A stretch of 64,000 nt of DNA from Streptococcus mitis (GCF_016658865.1 NZ_CP067992.1:329001-393000); one strand, 5' to 3'. Counted from the first letter of the stretch, positions 42,383-52,945 are shown. Translations and numbers: made by a program. Notes: generated from the letters alone by a model not told the origin.

Positions 42383-43111
42383 ATGATACTGGAACGAATT
42401 AAAAAAACGTTTGAACTTCAAAGAAGGAGTGTTCACGGACCAGTTCCTCTGTGGGGGGTATTAAATGGGATTTTTATTATATATCCTATAGCATTTTTTA
42501 TGTTTTTTGCAGGAGGGTTAGAGGTTCTAAAAAATGAGGACTTATATCAAGGGCTTCTTATTGCAGGGATTGTTGTTTGGATTTTAAATCTGGTATTTTT
42601 ACTGGACCTTAGACGAGGAATTTTAACTAGTTTTGGAACCTATCTCATGTATCTGACTGGTCATATTTATGCCATTATTGGCTTTAGCGCTATGAGTGGC
42701 GACCATAGTTTTCTTGGTTTAAAAATTTTCCTTCCTCTAATCTTTTCCATTATTATGAATATTGTTATGAGTTTGATGGTTGACTTAGACTCTGAAGAAA
42801 TTTTACCAGAAAAGGCCGCCAAAAATTTCTATAATTTTGTATTTGGTCCTCCTATGATTTTATCTTTTATTTGTGTTTTTTTAGCGATAATTGGATATGA
42901 ATATTTTTGGGGATGGGGGATGTCTTTATTATTCATGTTTTTTGGACCTGCTTTATACCAAACGTGGTTTATAATTATCTATGCCTACCAACACCGTAAT
43001 GATGTTGAGGAAGAGACTTCAATCCAGCATATAAAAGTAAACCCAGATCTGATTTCCAACAGAGAATTTGACAGAGATAGATTTAGTAGAAAGGTAACTA
43101 AAGATGATTAA
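42383..43111 (+). CDS. Six-helix membrane protein, tandem paralogue 3
   Basis: 242 residues. The N-terminus differs (FELQRRSVHGPVP) and KNEDLYQG replaces NNPSLYQG; helices 2-6 are nearly identical to paralogue 2. The C-terminal tail is six residues longer (RKVTKDD) because it runs into the start of the next gene, overlapping it by eight bases. Confidence 0.75.
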   Translation: MILERIKKTFELQRRSVHGPVPLWGVLNGIFIIYPIAFFMFFAGGLEVLKNEDLYQGLLIAGIVVWILNLVFLLDLRRGILTSFGTYLMYLTGHIYAIIGFSAMSGDHSFLGLKIFLPLIFSIIMNIVMSLMVDLDSEEILPEKAAKNFYNFVFGPPMILSFICVFLAIIGYEYFWGWGMSLLFMFFGPALYQTWFIIIYAYQHRNDVEEETSIQHIKVNPDLISNREFDRDRFSRKVTKDD

Positions 43112-43532
43112 AGAAATACAACTACATATGAGCCATTTGATGACAGATCAGGTCCAGATTCAAGCGGACGAACTATTGGAGTTATTTGTTCATACAGAAC
43201 TCCTTCCCTATACTGATGGTATTTATAAGGATGGTCCAACCATTTTTGAGATGACTCCAACTCAATTTAACGAAGAAAAGCAAGATGTGGGAGTCTATAT
43301 TCCAGTTATATCTGAAGCAGAGCCAACAAGTCAACTGGATTATCAGGCATCTCTAGATATAGAAGGAATTAGCAAGCGGGTTCTATTTGATGGTAGCTTG
43401 GATGAAACAATTGAGGAGATGAAAGCTTATATTCGTGATCATGGTTGGGAGTTGCAAGATAAGTTATACCTAGTCTTGATTCCTGTTTATGATGATTTGT
43501 TTGTAGATTTGATTATCCCAGTGGAGAAGTAA
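43104..43532 (+). CDS. DUF5085-like protein
   Basis: 142-residue soluble acidic protein. The pattern of strands and helices with YTDGIYKDGPTIFEM, VGVYIPV and KLYLVLIPVYDDLFVDLIIP fits DUF5085, a GyrI-like fold family found in T7SSb neighbourhoods (assignment from memory). Translationally coupled to the membrane protein before it. Confidence 0.6.
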   Translation: MIKEIQLHMSHLMTDQVQIQADELLELFVHTELLPYTDGIYKDGPTIFEMTPTQFNEEKQDVGVYIPVISEAEPTSQLDYQASLDIEGISKRVLFDGSLDETIEEMKAYIRDHGWELQDKLYLVLIPVYDDLFVDLIIPVEK

Positions 43533-43533
43533 A

Positions 43534-44010
43534 ATGGCAGAAATTACATATGGTATGAATCAATCCTTAATGATGAGTAATGTCTTGAGTGTGAACTATA
43601 ATATTGTCGGTGATGAGATTGCAGTAGCCTTTCAAGATATGATTCAAACAGCTGTAGCGGCAGGATATACACCTAAAAGCAACCCATTTTACTCATGCCC
43701 TCATATCGGAGAATTGGAAGATGGAACATACAACATCACAGTCTATCTTCCCGTTCATGAGGATTATCTAGGAAAAGAAGAGATAATGGAAGGGACAGCC
43801 TATAACAGTTATTTTTTGGTTCCTCGAATGGCAGGAGTAAGAGTGACTGGAGAGGAAGCTGTTGACTTTGATAAGGGGATATACCTGCTAACCAAATTAT
43901 TGCTTGACAATGACTTAGAAGAATCTACGCCCGTGTTTTATATTTCAAGCAAGATAAATGATGTTTTGTATACAGATATCATGGTAGGGATTCGAGACAA
44001 AAGGGATTGA
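43534..44010 (+). CDS. DUF5085-like protein
   Basis: 158-residue soluble protein starting one base after the preceding stop. It shares the order of elements with the 43104 protein: NPFYSCPHIGELEDGTY, ITVYLPVHED, then a C-terminal VFYISSKINDVLYTDIMVGI. Likely a diverged partner of it. The cluster ends here with a terminator shared with the GH95 gene on the other strand. Confidence 0.6.
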   Translation: MAEITYGMNQSLMMSNVLSVNYNIVGDEIAVAFQDMIQTAVAAGYTPKSNPFYSCPHIGELEDGTYNITVYLPVHEDYLGKEEIMEGTAYNSYFLVPRMAGVRVTGEEAVDFDKGIYLLTKLLLDNDLEESTPVFYISSKINDVLYTDIMVGIRDKRD

Positions 44011-44126
44011 GGATAATATACGGAGAGCTAACGCATTCGGATAAGAATAGGCAGAATTAGACAGATGAATCGGATGTTCTGATGTTTCCTTTTTAGCATC
44101 TAAGATAAACATGTTTGATTTTAATC

Positions 44127-44163
44127 AAAAACCAGGATGAAGTTTATCTTCATCCTGGTTTTT
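44127..44163. terminator. Bidirectional terminator
   Basis: AAAAACCAGGATGAAG/CTTCATCCTGGTTTTT is a perfect 16-bp stem between convergent genes, with T-runs in both directions. Confidence 0.9.
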
Positions 44164-44176
44164 GTGTGCTTAAAAG

Positions 44177-47100
44177 TTAGTTGGACTCATCCTTCTTACT
44201 CTTAAGTAGAAAAGTTGCTGTTAGGACTAGACTCAATCCTGACAAGAATAGTAGTGGACTAGACGTTTCACCAGTAGCTGGAAGTTGTTCTTTAGGAGAA
44301 TAATTGGCCGATTGAGCAAATCCTGGACTAGATGAAACTTGCTCAGAGCTATTGGCTAATGGTTCGATATCTGTTTCACTTGGTTTTTGATTTGCAGTAG
44401 TTGATGCTCCATTAGCTTGATAAACGACTGCATAGGTGCTGAAATGACTAGTCATAAATTCTGCCATTCCCTCGCGAATAGTAAAATCGAGTGCCTGTAA
44501 CTCTTTTGATGGAGTTAGGTAGTAGACATTTTCGACAGCTGAGGAAATAGGCAAGCGGACCAAGACAGCTCCTTTTGGTTGCAAACTCTGGTCTGTTGAA
44601 TTTTTAAGGTGAAGATCGTAAGCATCATAGGTCTTACCAAATAGTTCTTGAGCTAATACACGTCTGCTAGAAATGTGAGAAATTCCCTCTAAGTCAGTCG
44701 CTCCTCCAATAATTTCAACTTTAGTCTTTTCATCCTTTAAGACACGAAGTTTATATTCAGGAACAGAAACAGTAGGAGCTTGTTCTTGTCCCGCTGTCCC
44801 GACAGGTTGAGTGTACTCAGGAATAGAAACAGTAGGCGGTTGTTCTAGTCCTGCTGTGCTGATAGGTTGAGTGTACTCAGGAATATTTACTACAGGCGGT
44901 TGTTCCTGTCCAGCCGTTCCGATAGGTTTAGTGTATTCAGGGATAGAAACAGTAGGCGGTTGTTCCTGTCCAGCCGTTCCGATAGGCTCAGTGTACTCAG
45001 GAATAGAAACGGTAGGTGGCTGTTCTTGTCCAGCTGTACCTATAGGTTTAGTGTACTCAGGAATGTTTACTACAGGCGGTTGTTCCTGTCCGGCTGTACC
45101 TATAGGTTTAGTATACTCCGGAATATTTACTACAGGCGGTTGTTCCTGTCCGGCTGTACCGATAGGCTTAGTGTATTCAGGAATTTCTACAATAGGAGCA
45201 GGGTCATCTCCCTTGCTTGTAGTTGGTTGCTGATTCTCAACCTTCTTCTCATCCTTTTTGGTAAAGACAGCTACTACAGGACTGCTTGTTGTATTTCCCT
45301 GGATAGAATAAGCTTCTATCGCATTTCCAATTTTTCGATTGGTTTCGTCAGGGATAGGGATTTGTACCTGATTATCTTGAATTGATAAGACAGTCTGATC
45401 TCCAGTCGTAACTAGATGATTATCGTCTATCCTGCGTAAAACGAGTGGATCTTTGATGCCTGGGAAGGTCACAGCGATGGCTTCCCAATCTCCAGCTGGA
45501 AGAGTTAAAGAGATGTTTTTATCCCCTTCCTTAAGTGGTGCGATACTTGGACTATCTATACCAACAGCAGGGGCTTTGATGATATCAAATGAATCTAGAG
45601 AAATTTTCTTGCGACCTGCTGGTGAATTTGGATCAACTTTCAATGTCAAAATATGATTACCATCGGTCAGATTAGTAAATTCTCCAATTAAGGTTGCCTT
45701 TTGGGTAGCTCCAGCTGTGTAGAAGTCTAGACTTGGCATTTCTTTGCCATCTAGTGTCACGAGAGCTTTTCCGAGAGCGGATGTTTTGAGTCCGTAAATT
45801 CGAATACCTGTTCCAGTAAATGGAATGGTTGCTTGAGCTTCTGAAGCAGTACTTGGGTCGGCGTTATTGATGTCCGCATATTTTTCTGTGCTCTTATATA
45901 ATTCAGTATCGCTCCAATCTTTGAATTGAGATCCGTATTGAATGCGAGGGTCGCGGTCATCCATTTTTTCAATGGTTGTTCCTTGTCCCGGTAAAACTTT
46001 AAAGTAGTCTAAGGAAATTTTGGAGCGCTCACTGCCACGGTGTTTATGCTCTTGTTTTACAGTGATAGTCATCACATGAGCACCATCTGACAATCCTGTG
46101 AAGCGACCGATAAGGCTACCTTTTTCAGTTGCACCTGCAGTATAGAAGTCCAGTTCACCGACTGATTTACCATCGATTTTGACTTCAGCGATTCCCAATT
46201 GAGATGATTTGAGACCATAGATTTCAATGCCAACACCATTGAAAGGAATGGTTGCTGTCGCATCTTTATCTGTATAGTTACCTAGTGAAAGGTCGGCAAA
46301 CTTCTCTGTTCCTCCAAATAATTCTGAGTCTGCCCAGTTTCCAAATGCAGAACCGTATTGGATTCGGCTATCACGGTCATCCATCAATTGGTTATAGGTT
46401 TCGACATTGGCCTTTTCGGATACCTGTGTAGAAACATTACCCAGCATAGCCTTAACAGTATAAGTGTAGGCGAGTTGAGGGTCGAGTGAACGGTCGATAA
46501 AATGGGTTTGATTGGTCACAAATTCTCTGCTTGCAGAGGTTTGGCCGGATTCGTCTTTCACGTGTCTTTGGATAACATAGTGGGTAGCGCCTTCTACTTG
46601 GTTGAAGGTAAGTTCGGCAGTGACGCCATTTTGTCTAACTGCTGTCAGACTGGTTACACGACCAGGGAAATGTTCAAAGGTAATGACATCACCTTTTTGT
46701 GTTGCCAGTTGGATGCGGCCATCTTTAAGAACAGTTGCTTTGACAGATTTGCCATTAACCTTAACCTGACTGGCTTCGATATTTGGATAATCTACAACTA
46801 GGTCTCCACCGACATTTGAAAGGAAGGACAAGCTTTGCAGGTTTTTATCTTTCCACTTCATGCTGACTTCAAAGTTACCGCGAGCAACCAGACCAGAAAC
46901 CTGACCGTCTTTCCAAGCATCTGGAAGGGCTGGCAATGGTGCAATGTAGCCAGTGTGTGATTGGAGAAGCATTTCTGCAATCCCACTGGTTGCTCCAAAG
47001 TTTCCATCGATTTGGAAAGGTGCGTGCGTGTCCCAAAGGTTTTCTAGGGTTGAATATTTGAGCTGTTCAGCGAGCAAGCGATGGGCACGGTTACCGTCTA

Positions 47101-49450
47101 AGAGACGAGCCCAGAGGTTGATTTTATTGGCCTTAGACCAACCAGTACCACCATCTCCGCGATGGTTCAAAGTTGCACGCGCAGCTTCTAAGTATTCAGC
47201 CTGGTCCTTGCTAAAGAGCGTACCTGGGAAGAGACCTACCAGATGGGAAACGTGGCGGTGGTTATTTTCAATACCTTCATTAGTGAATTGTGGACTGTCT
47301 TCTTCGTACCATTCCTTGATGCGTCCGTCTTTGTTAATGTGAAGTGGTTTTAGTTTGTCAAATTTAGCCTTGACCTCTGTAACTAGGTCTTTGTCGACAT
47401 TCAGATGGTTGGCAACTTCCATGTAGTCATGGAATAGCTGCCAGACTAGTGATTGGTCAAAGGTATTTCCAATGGTAATAGTACCGTGTTCAGGTGAATA
47501 GGATGGAGAAGATACCCAACGGTCACTGGCCTGGTCATAGTGCAAGAAGGAGTTCCAGAACTTAGCAGTTTCCTTGAGCATTGGATAGATCTTTTCTTTG
47601 AGATAAGTCTCATCCTTGGTGAATTTATAGTAGTCATAGACGTTCTGCATCATCCAGGCATTAGCTGCTGGCGACCAACCCCAATAGTAATTCCAACCAG
47701 GAGTAGTCCAGCCAAATGGTGTCGCCTGGGTATGAACCAGCCAGCCATTTTCTTGTCCATCTTTGGATTCGATACCGGCATATTCCTTAGCAGCGATACG
47801 GCCATAGTAACGCATATCGTCAATGTAATTGATCATTGGCTTGGCTGTTTCAGCTAGATTGCTCATGTAGGCTGGCCAATAGTTCATTTGCAAATTGACA
47901 TTGAGGTGGTAGTCAGCGTTCCAAGGTGGATTGTCTACGGCATTCCAGACTCCTTGTAGGTTGGCAGGAAGGGCATCTGTCCGATCACGAGATGAACTAA
48001 TCAATAAATAACGTCCGTATTGGAAGAAGAGTTCTTCCAGTTTTTGCCCTTTGCTAGGGTTATAGGTCTGAAGGGCCTCTTTTGTCGTTTGAGCAGTATT
48101 GCTTCCACCTAGGTTTAGTTTGACGCGGTTAAAGAGGCTTTGATAGTCTTTGATATGGTTCTTTTTAAGTGTCTCGTAGTCTTTGCCCCTAGCTGCTTCT
48201 ACAATGCCTTTAACTGTTTTTTCGAGGTCAATGTCTTTGCGATAGTTTGTTTTTGGATTCTGAGCAAAGTTAGTCTTGGCACTGAGTAAAAGCGTAGCGT
48301 AGCTGGCCCCTGTGACCGTTAAACTATCCTCATGAACAGTAACTTTTCCGTCCGTTTTAATTCCTAGATAGGATGCGAACTGGAGGCCATTATCTTTGAC
48401 TGTACCTTTTAGTAGGATACCATTTGGGTCTGTCGTAACATGGCCACTCTTGTAGTTAGAATATTCCGCTGAGTAGTCTCCGTTAGCAAGTAAATCTTCT
48501 GTTAAGCTATTCCAAACTGTAAAATCAAGTTTTTTGTCCCCTTTTTGGGTCAAGTGGGTCACGGTGACATCATCAGGGTAACTTGAGAAGGTTTCTCTTT
48601 TAAAGGTCGTTCCATCTTGGGTGTAAGAAGTTGTAGTAGTGGCTTCTGTGATATCCAAACCACGGTGATAGTCTGTAACTGTATCCAGCCCCTTTTTCTG
48701 GTTATTGAAGACCATGAAGATATCACCAAAGGCTAGATAACGTCCATACTGGGCGTTGTTTGGTCCAACTAGATTTTGTTCAGCTAATCGTTTGGCTTTT
48801 TGGCGATCTCCGTCTTCAAGAGCCTTACGAATTTCTGCTAAAATTTTATACCGTTCCTGATAGTTTCCTCCATTATAGTCGGTACTGTCGGGACGCGGTC
48901 CACCTGACCAAAGAGTTTTTTCGTTGTATTGGATTCTCTCCTCGCCAATGAGACCAAAAACCTTAGCACCCATTTCACCATTCCCAACTGGGAGTGCTTG
49001 TTTTTCCCAGCCATCATAGGAAGGTGCTGTTGGTCGATCATAGTTTAGCTGATAGTTGCTTTGTTCTGTCACAGGTGGTTCTTGTTTTTCGGTTTCCTTA
49101 TTTTCATTAGGTTTTACAATAGCTTCAGTACTGGCTTGGTTAGTTGTAGCAGAAGTAACATCAGCATTAGCGGGTTTACTTTCAGAAGAACTATTATTAG
49201 CTAGAACTGGTTTTGTATGATCAATTGGCACGTTTGGCTGTGTATGCTCAGTTGATTCACTTGCTTTTGTTATAGTGTCTGTCTTAACTGTAGTTTTCTC
49301 TAATGCAGGCTCGTTTTGCTGTACTTCAATAGTATCAGCAGAGACGGTATGACTAGCTAGAAAAACCGCTCCAAGCAAAACAGAGGCTGTGCCGACTGTT
49401 AGCTTTCGAATACTGTAGCGACAGGATTTCTCCCTCCAAATTTTTTCCAT
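44177..49450 (-). CDS. LPxTG surface GH95 alpha-1,2-L-fucosidase
   Basis: 1757 residues. YSIRK signal (YSIRKLTVGTASVLLG), linker, then the GH95 catalytic region (about 135-890): WEKQALPVGNGEMGAKVFG, HLNVNLQMNYW with the two Asn, SPSYSPEHG with the acid Glu, and FQIDGNFG with the Asp. These match the AfcA-type inverting enzyme that removes alpha-1,2-fucose from H-antigen glycans. A fibronectin-type III-like region and two galactose-binding-like modules (each opening with DDRD.RIQYGS) follow, then seven 20-residue proline-rich repeats and an LPATG anchor. AAGGAGG precedes the ATG, with a cre box directly upstream. Confidence 0.93.
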   Translation of the reverse strand: MEKIWREKSCRYSIRKLTVGTASVLLGAVFLASHTVSADTIEVQQNEPALEKTTVKTDTITKASESTEHTQPNVPIDHTKPVLANNSSSESKPANADVTSATTNQASTEAIVKPNENKETEKQEPPVTEQSNYQLNYDRPTAPSYDGWEKQALPVGNGEMGAKVFGLIGEERIQYNEKTLWSGGPRPDSTDYNGGNYQERYKILAEIRKALEDGDRQKAKRLAEQNLVGPNNAQYGRYLAFGDIFMVFNNQKKGLDTVTDYHRGLDITEATTTTSYTQDGTTFKRETFSSYPDDVTVTHLTQKGDKKLDFTVWNSLTEDLLANGDYSAEYSNYKSGHVTTDPNGILLKGTVKDNGLQFASYLGIKTDGKVTVHEDSLTVTGASYATLLLSAKTNFAQNPKTNYRKDIDLEKTVKGIVEAARGKDYETLKKNHIKDYQSLFNRVKLNLGGSNTAQTTKEALQTYNPSKGQKLEELFFQYGRYLLISSSRDRTDALPANLQGVWNAVDNPPWNADYHLNVNLQMNYWPAYMSNLAETAKPMINYIDDMRYYGRIAAKEYAGIESKDGQENGWLVHTQATPFGWTTPGWNYYWGWSPAANAWMMQNVYDYYKFTKDETYLKEKIYPMLKETAKFWNSFLHYDQASDRWVSSPSYSPEHGTITIGNTFDQSLVWQLFHDYMEVANHLNVDKDLVTEVKAKFDKLKPLHINKDGRIKEWYEEDSPQFTNEGIENNHRHVSHLVGLFPGTLFSKDQAEYLEAARATLNHRGDGGTGWSKANKINLWARLLDGNRAHRLLAEQLKYSTLENLWDTHAPFQIDGNFGATSGIAEMLLQSHTGYIAPLPALPDAWKDGQVSGLVARGNFEVSMKWKDKNLQSLSFLSNVGGDLVVDYPNIEASQVKVNGKSVKATVLKDGRIQLATQKGDVITFEHFPGRVTSLTAVRQNGVTAELTFNQVEGATHYVIQRHVKDESGQTSASREFVTNQTHFIDRSLDPQLAYTYTVKAMLGNVSTQVSEKANVETYNQLMDDRDSRIQYGSAFGNWADSELFGGTEKFADLSLGNYTDKDATATIPFNGVGIEIYGLKSSQLGIAEVKIDGKSVGELDFYTAGATEKGSLIGRFTGLSDGAHVMTITVKQEHKHRGSERSKISLDYFKVLPGQGTTIEKMDDRDPRIQYGSQFKDWSDTELYKSTEKYADINNADPSTASEAQATIPFTGTGIRIYGLKTSALGKALVTLDGKEMPSLDFYTAGATQKATLIGEFTNLTDGNHILTLKVDPNSPAGRKKISLDSFDIIKAPAVGIDSPSIAPLKEGDKNISLTLPAGDWEAIAVTFPGIKDPLVLRRIDDNHLVTTGDQTVLSIQDNQVQIPIPDETNRKIGNAIEAYSIQGNTTSSPVVAVFTKKDEKKVENQQPTTSKGDDPAPIVEIPEYTKPIGTAGQEQPPVVNIPEYTKPIGTAGQEQPPVVNIPEYTKPIGTAGQEQPPTVSIPEYTEPIGTAGQEQPPTVSIPEYTKPIGTAGQEQPPVVNIPEYTQPISTAGLEQPPTVSIPEYTQPVGTAGQEQAPTVSVPEYKLRVLKDEKTKVEIIGGATDLEGISHISSRRVLAQELFGKTYDAYDLHLKNSTDQSLQPKGAVLVRLPISSAVENVYYLTPSKELQALDFTIREGMAEFMTSHFSTYAVVYQANGASTTANQKPSETDIEPLANSSEQVSSSPGFAQSANYSPKEQLPATGETSSPLLFLSGLSLVLTATFLLKSKKDESN
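44760..45185 (-). repeat. Seven 60-bp (20-residue) wall-spacer repeats
   Basis: Units read IPEYTKPIGTAGQEQPPVVN with small variations (TVS for VVN, TQP or TEP for TKP). They span the peptidoglycan. The last unit degenerates into VPEYKL. Confidence 0.9.
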
Positions 49451-49737
49451 AGAAACCTCCTTTATTAATTAAAAGCGCTTTCATTTTTAATGAGGCGAAC
49501 TTTTGTTTCTATATTGTGTTGTTAATCTAATTTTACCAGCTAATGAAGTGTTGTCAAGAGGATTAGAGAAGGATATATATTTGATATTGTTTTGTATTAA
49601 AAAAGTGGAGGAAACGAATGGTAAGAGAGTGTATTTTTTATATTCTTTCTAGTTTTGACTAGAACAATAAGCCAACTTTAATTAAAGCTTACTCATCTCT
49701 GAAAGCGTAAAACAAACTAGTCAGGGTGGCTAGTTTA
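49451..49737. other. Spacer between GH95 gene and yneF
   Basis: No gene. It carries the GH95 ribosome site and cre box at its left and AT-rich DNA. CTAGTCAG and CTAGTTT repeats lie near the yneF promoter. Confidence 0.5.
49470..49483 (-). promoter_or_regulatory. CcpA cre box (GH95 gene)
   Basis: TGAAAGCGCTTTTA on the minus strand, only about 20 bases before the ATG, so CcpA bound here would block elongation or translation access rather than polymerase binding. Confidence 0.7.
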
Positions 49738-49746
49738 TGGTATAAT
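49738..49746 (+). promoter_or_regulatory. Extended -10 promoter of yneF
   Basis: TGGTATAAT, 30 bases before the ATG at 49777. Confidence 0.65.
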
Positions 49747-49776
49747 GAAAGAGACTCAAAAAGAAACAGGAGAAAA

Positions 49777-50028
49777 ATGATGGATTTACTTTTAGCAATT
49801 GTATTGATTGTGCTAGCTTTTCTAGGAGGAGCTCTTGGAGGGATGTACTTGGTTCGTAAGCAAATTGAAAAAGAATTCGCTGACAACCCACGTTTGAATG
49901 CTGAAGCAGTTCGTACTCTTTTGAGTGCAAATGGTCAAAAACCAAGCGAAGCCAAGGTACAACAAGTTTACCACCAAATCATCCGCCAACAAAAGGCAGC
50001 CCTTGCTAACAATAAAAAGAAAAAATAA
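49777..50028 (+). CDS. YneF/UPF0154-family small membrane protein
   Basis: 83 residues. One N-terminal membrane helix ([19 protein letters not shown]), then [20 protein letters not shown] and a basic tail. ATG 49777 is preceded by CAGGAG; ATG 49780 is also possible. Conserved in Firmicutes, function unknown. Confidence 0.9.
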
Positions 50029-50227
50029 ATAAGGAAAAGTCTGGGATGAAAGTTCCAGACTTCTCACTATGTTGGCTATGGTTTAGGGATGAGACTTTTT
50101 CCTTGCATTCTATTGATATTTGATTATGATTAAGAGAGATAGTTGTTGATGAGGTTGTTCTTCAGTTCTTAAAGACGAGTAATCATAATGAACTATCAAT
50201 CAGAAAAAAGACTAGAAAGAAGACTGT

Positions 50228-51022
50228 ATGGATAATCGACCAATTGGTTTTTTGGATTCGGGTGTTGGGGGCTTGACCGTTGTGCGTGAGCTTATGCGCC
50301 AGCTTCCCCATGAAGAAATCGTCTATATTGGAGATTCGGCGCGGGCGCCTTATGGTCCCCGTCCTGCTGAGCAAATTCGTGAATATACTTGGCAGCTGGT
50401 CAACTTTCTCTTGACCAAGGATGTCAAGATGATTGTCATTGCTTGTAACACTGCGACTGCGGTCGTCTGGGAAGAAATCAAGGCTCAACTAGATATTCCT
50501 GTTCTAGGCGTGATTTTGCCAGGAGCTTCGGCAGCCATCAAGTCCAGCCAAGGTGGGAAAATCGGAGTGATTGGAACGCCCATGACGGTCCAATCTGACA
50601 TCTATCGTCAGAAAATCAACGATCTGGATCCGGACTTACAGGTGGAGAGTTTGGCCTGTCCCAAGTTTGCTCCTTTGGTCGAGTCAGGTGCTCTGTCAAC
50701 CAGTGTCACTAAGAAAGTGGTCTATGAAACCCTGCGCCCCTTGGTAGGAAAGGTGGATAGCCTGATTTTGGGCTGTACCCATTATCCACTTCTCAGACCC
50801 ATTATTCAAAATGTCATGGGGCCAAAGGTTCAACTCATCGATAGTGGAGCAGAGTGCGTACGGGACATCTCAGTCTTACTTAATTATTTTGAAATCAATC
50901 GTGGTCGCGATGCTGGACCACTCCATCACCGTTTTTACACAACAGCCAGCAGCCAAAGCTTTGCACAAATTGGTGAAGAATGGCTGGAAAAAGAAATTCA
51001 TGTGGAGCATGTAGAATTATGA
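50228..51022 (+). CDS. murI: Glutamate racemase
   Basis: 264 residues. [28 protein letters not shown] (first catalytic Cys) and LGCTHYPLL (second catalytic Cys) are intact. It makes D-glutamate for peptidoglycan. The stop overlaps the next gene's ATG (ATGA). Confidence 0.97.
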   Translation: MDNRPIGFLDSGVGGLTVVRELMRQLPHEEIVYIGDSARAPYGPRPAEQIREYTWQLVNFLLTKDVKMIVIACNTATAVVWEEIKAQLDIPVLGVILPGASAAIKSSQGGKIGVIGTPMTVQSDIYRQKINDLDPDLQVESLACPKFAPLVESGALSTSVTKKVVYETLRPLVGKVDSLILGCTHYPLLRPIIQNVMGPKVQLIDSGAECVRDISVLLNYFEINRGRDAGPLHHRFYTTASSQSFAQIGEEWLEKEIHVEHVEL

Positions 51023-51990
51023 CAAATAAAATTTATGAATACAAGGATGACCAGGACTGGTATGTCGGGTCCTATAGTATTTTTGGTGGCGTCCGGACGT
51101 TGACTGATGAAGACTTGGATTTCCCTCTGGTTGGATTGGCCAAAATCTTTCGAGACGAGGAACGAGGTTTCCCGATTTCGGTTACTGTTTTACGCTATGG
51201 TTCTCGATACCGTTTATTGTCTTTTGTGGTAGATATACTAAACCAAGAAGCAGGTCGCAATCTAGAAGTCATCCAACGTCAGGGAGCTTTGCTTTTGGTT
51301 GAAAATGGCCAACTCTTGTATGTGGAATTGCCCAAAGAAGGGGTCAATGTTCATGATTTCTTTGAGACAAACAAGGTTAGAGAAACCTTGTTGATTGCGA
51401 CTCGTAACGAGGGCAAGACCAAGGAATTTCGAGCTATCTTTGACAAGCTAGGCTACGATGTGGAAAATCTCAATGACTATCCTGACCTACCTGAAGTAGC
51501 AGAAACAGGCATGACCTTCGAAGAAAATGCCCGCCTTAAGGCAGAAACTATTTCTCAATTAACGGGCAAGATGGTTTTGGCAGATGATTCTGGACTGAAA
51601 GTTGATGTCCTTGGTGGCTTGCCAGGCGTCTGGTCAGCTCGTTTTGCAGGTGTGGGAGCAACTGACCGTGAAAACAATGCTAAACTCTTGCACGAATTGG
51701 CCATGGTCTTTGAACTCAAGGACCGCTCGGCTCAATTCCATACAACCCTAGTCGTAGCCAGTCCAAACAAGGAAAGCTTGGTTGTTGAAGCAGACTGGCC
51801 AGGCTACATTAACTTTGAACCTAAGGGTGAAAATGGCTTCGGCTATGACCCTCTCTTCCTTGTAGGAGAGACAGGCAAGTCCTCAGCTGAATTAACCCTT
51901 GAAGAAAAAAATAGTCAATCTCACCGTGCCTTAGCCGTTAAGAAACTTTTGGAGGTATTTCCATCATGGCAAAGCAAACCATCATTGTAA
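51019..51990 (+). CDS. rdgB: XTP/dITP pyrophosphatase with N-terminal extension
   Basis: 323 residues, longer than the usual 200. The RdgB/HAM1 domain spans about 125-320: [38 protein letters not shown] and GFGYDPLF. It removes non-canonical purine nucleotides. The first 120 residues are a separate domain typical of streptococcal versions. ATG 51019 overlaps the murI stop. Confidence 0.93.
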   Translation: MTNKIYEYKDDQDWYVGSYSIFGGVRTLTDEDLDFPLVGLAKIFRDEERGFPISVTVLRYGSRYRLLSFVVDILNQEAGRNLEVIQRQGALLLVENGQLLYVELPKEGVNVHDFFETNKVRETLLIATRNEGKTKEFRAIFDKLGYDVENLNDYPDLPEVAETGMTFEENARLKAETISQLTGKMVLADDSGLKVDVLGGLPGVWSARFAGVGATDRENNAKLLHELAMVFELKDRSAQFHTTLVVASPNKESLVVEADWPGYINFEPKGENGFGYDPLFLVGETGKSSAELTLEEKNSQSHRALAVKKLLEVFPSWQSKPSL

Positions 51991-52487
51991 TGAGCGATTC
52001 CCATGGCGATAGCTTGATTGTGGAAGAAATCCGTGATCGCTATGTGGGCAAAGTTGACGCCGTTTTTCATAACGGCGATTCTGAACTGCGTCCTGATTCT
52101 CCCCTTTGGGAAGGCATCCGTGTTGTTAAAGGGAATATGGACTTCTATGCAGGCTACCCAGAACGTTTGGTGACTGAGCTTGGTTCGACCAAGATTATCC
52201 AAACTCATGGTCACTTGTTTGACATCAATTTCAACTTTCAAAAGTTGGACTACTGGGCTCAGGAAGAAGAGGCCGATATCTGCCTCTATGGTCACTTGCA
52301 TGTGCCAAGTGCTTGGATGGAAGGCAAGACCCTCTTTCTAAATCCTGGTTCCATCAGTCAACCACGTGGGACCATCAGAGAATGTCTCTATGCTCGTGTG
52401 GAGATTGATGATAGTTACTTCAAAGTCGACTTTTTGACACGAAACCACGAGGTGTATCCAGGCTTGTCCAAGGAGTTTAGCAGATGA
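51966..52487 (+). CDS. YfcE/MJ0936-type metallophosphodiesterase
   Basis: 173 residues. [26 protein letters not shown] and YGHLHVPS give the full set of metal ligands of calcineurin-like phosphodiesterases. Physiological substrate uncertain. Overlaps rdgB by 25 bases. Confidence 0.9.
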   Translation: MAKQTIIVMSDSHGDSLIVEEIRDRYVGKVDAVFHNGDSELRPDSPLWEGIRVVKGNMDFYAGYPERLVTELGSTKIIQTHGHLFDINFNFQKLDYWAQEEEADICLYGHLHVPSAWMEGKTLFLNPGSISQPRGTIRECLYARVEIDDSYFKVDFLTRNHEVYPGLSKEFSR

Positions 52488-52945
52488 TTGCCAAGGAGTT
52501 TGAGACTTTCTTGCTGGGGCAAGAGGAAACTTTTTTGACCCCTGCTGAAAATCTGGCTGTGTTGATTGATACCCATAATGCGGATCATGCGACCCTCTTG
52601 CTCAGTCAGATGACCTATACCCGTGTTCCTGTTGTGACAGATGAAAAACAGTTTGTTGGGACGATTGGGCTCAGAGATATTATGGCTTATCAGATGGAGC
52701 ATGACTTGAGTCCAGAAATCATGGCGGATACGGATATCGTTCATATGACCAAAAGGGACGTAGCGGTCGTCTTGCCTGATTTTACCATTACGGAGGTCTT
52801 GCACAAGCTGGTAGATGAGTCCTTCTTGCCGGTTGTGGATGCAGAGGGGATTTTCCAAGGGATTATCACGCGCAAATCTATCCTCAAGGCTGTCAATGCT
52901 CTCTTGCATGACTTTAGTAAGGAATATGAGATTCGATGCAAATGA
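52484..52945 (+). CDS. cbpB: CBS-domain protein (CbpB-like)
   Basis: 153 residues with two CBS motifs (YTRVPVVTDEKQFVGTIGLR and SFLPVVDAEGIFQGIITRK). Small CBS proteins of this type bind c-di-AMP in related Firmicutes. Overlaps the preceding gene by four bases (ATGA). Confidence 0.8.
   Translation: MIAKEFETFLLGQEETFLTPAENLAVLIDTHNADHATLLLSQMTYTRVPVVTDEKQFVGTIGLRDIMAYQMEHDLSPEIMADTDIVHMTKRDVAVVLPDFTITEVLHKLVDESFLPVVDAEGIFQGIITRKSILKAVNALLHDFSKEYEIRCK

Noticed and set aside
44867..45385. Repetitive plus-strand frame of 172 residues
   Set aside because: Antisense of the proline-rich repeats of the GH95 surface protein; periodicity comes from the repeat.
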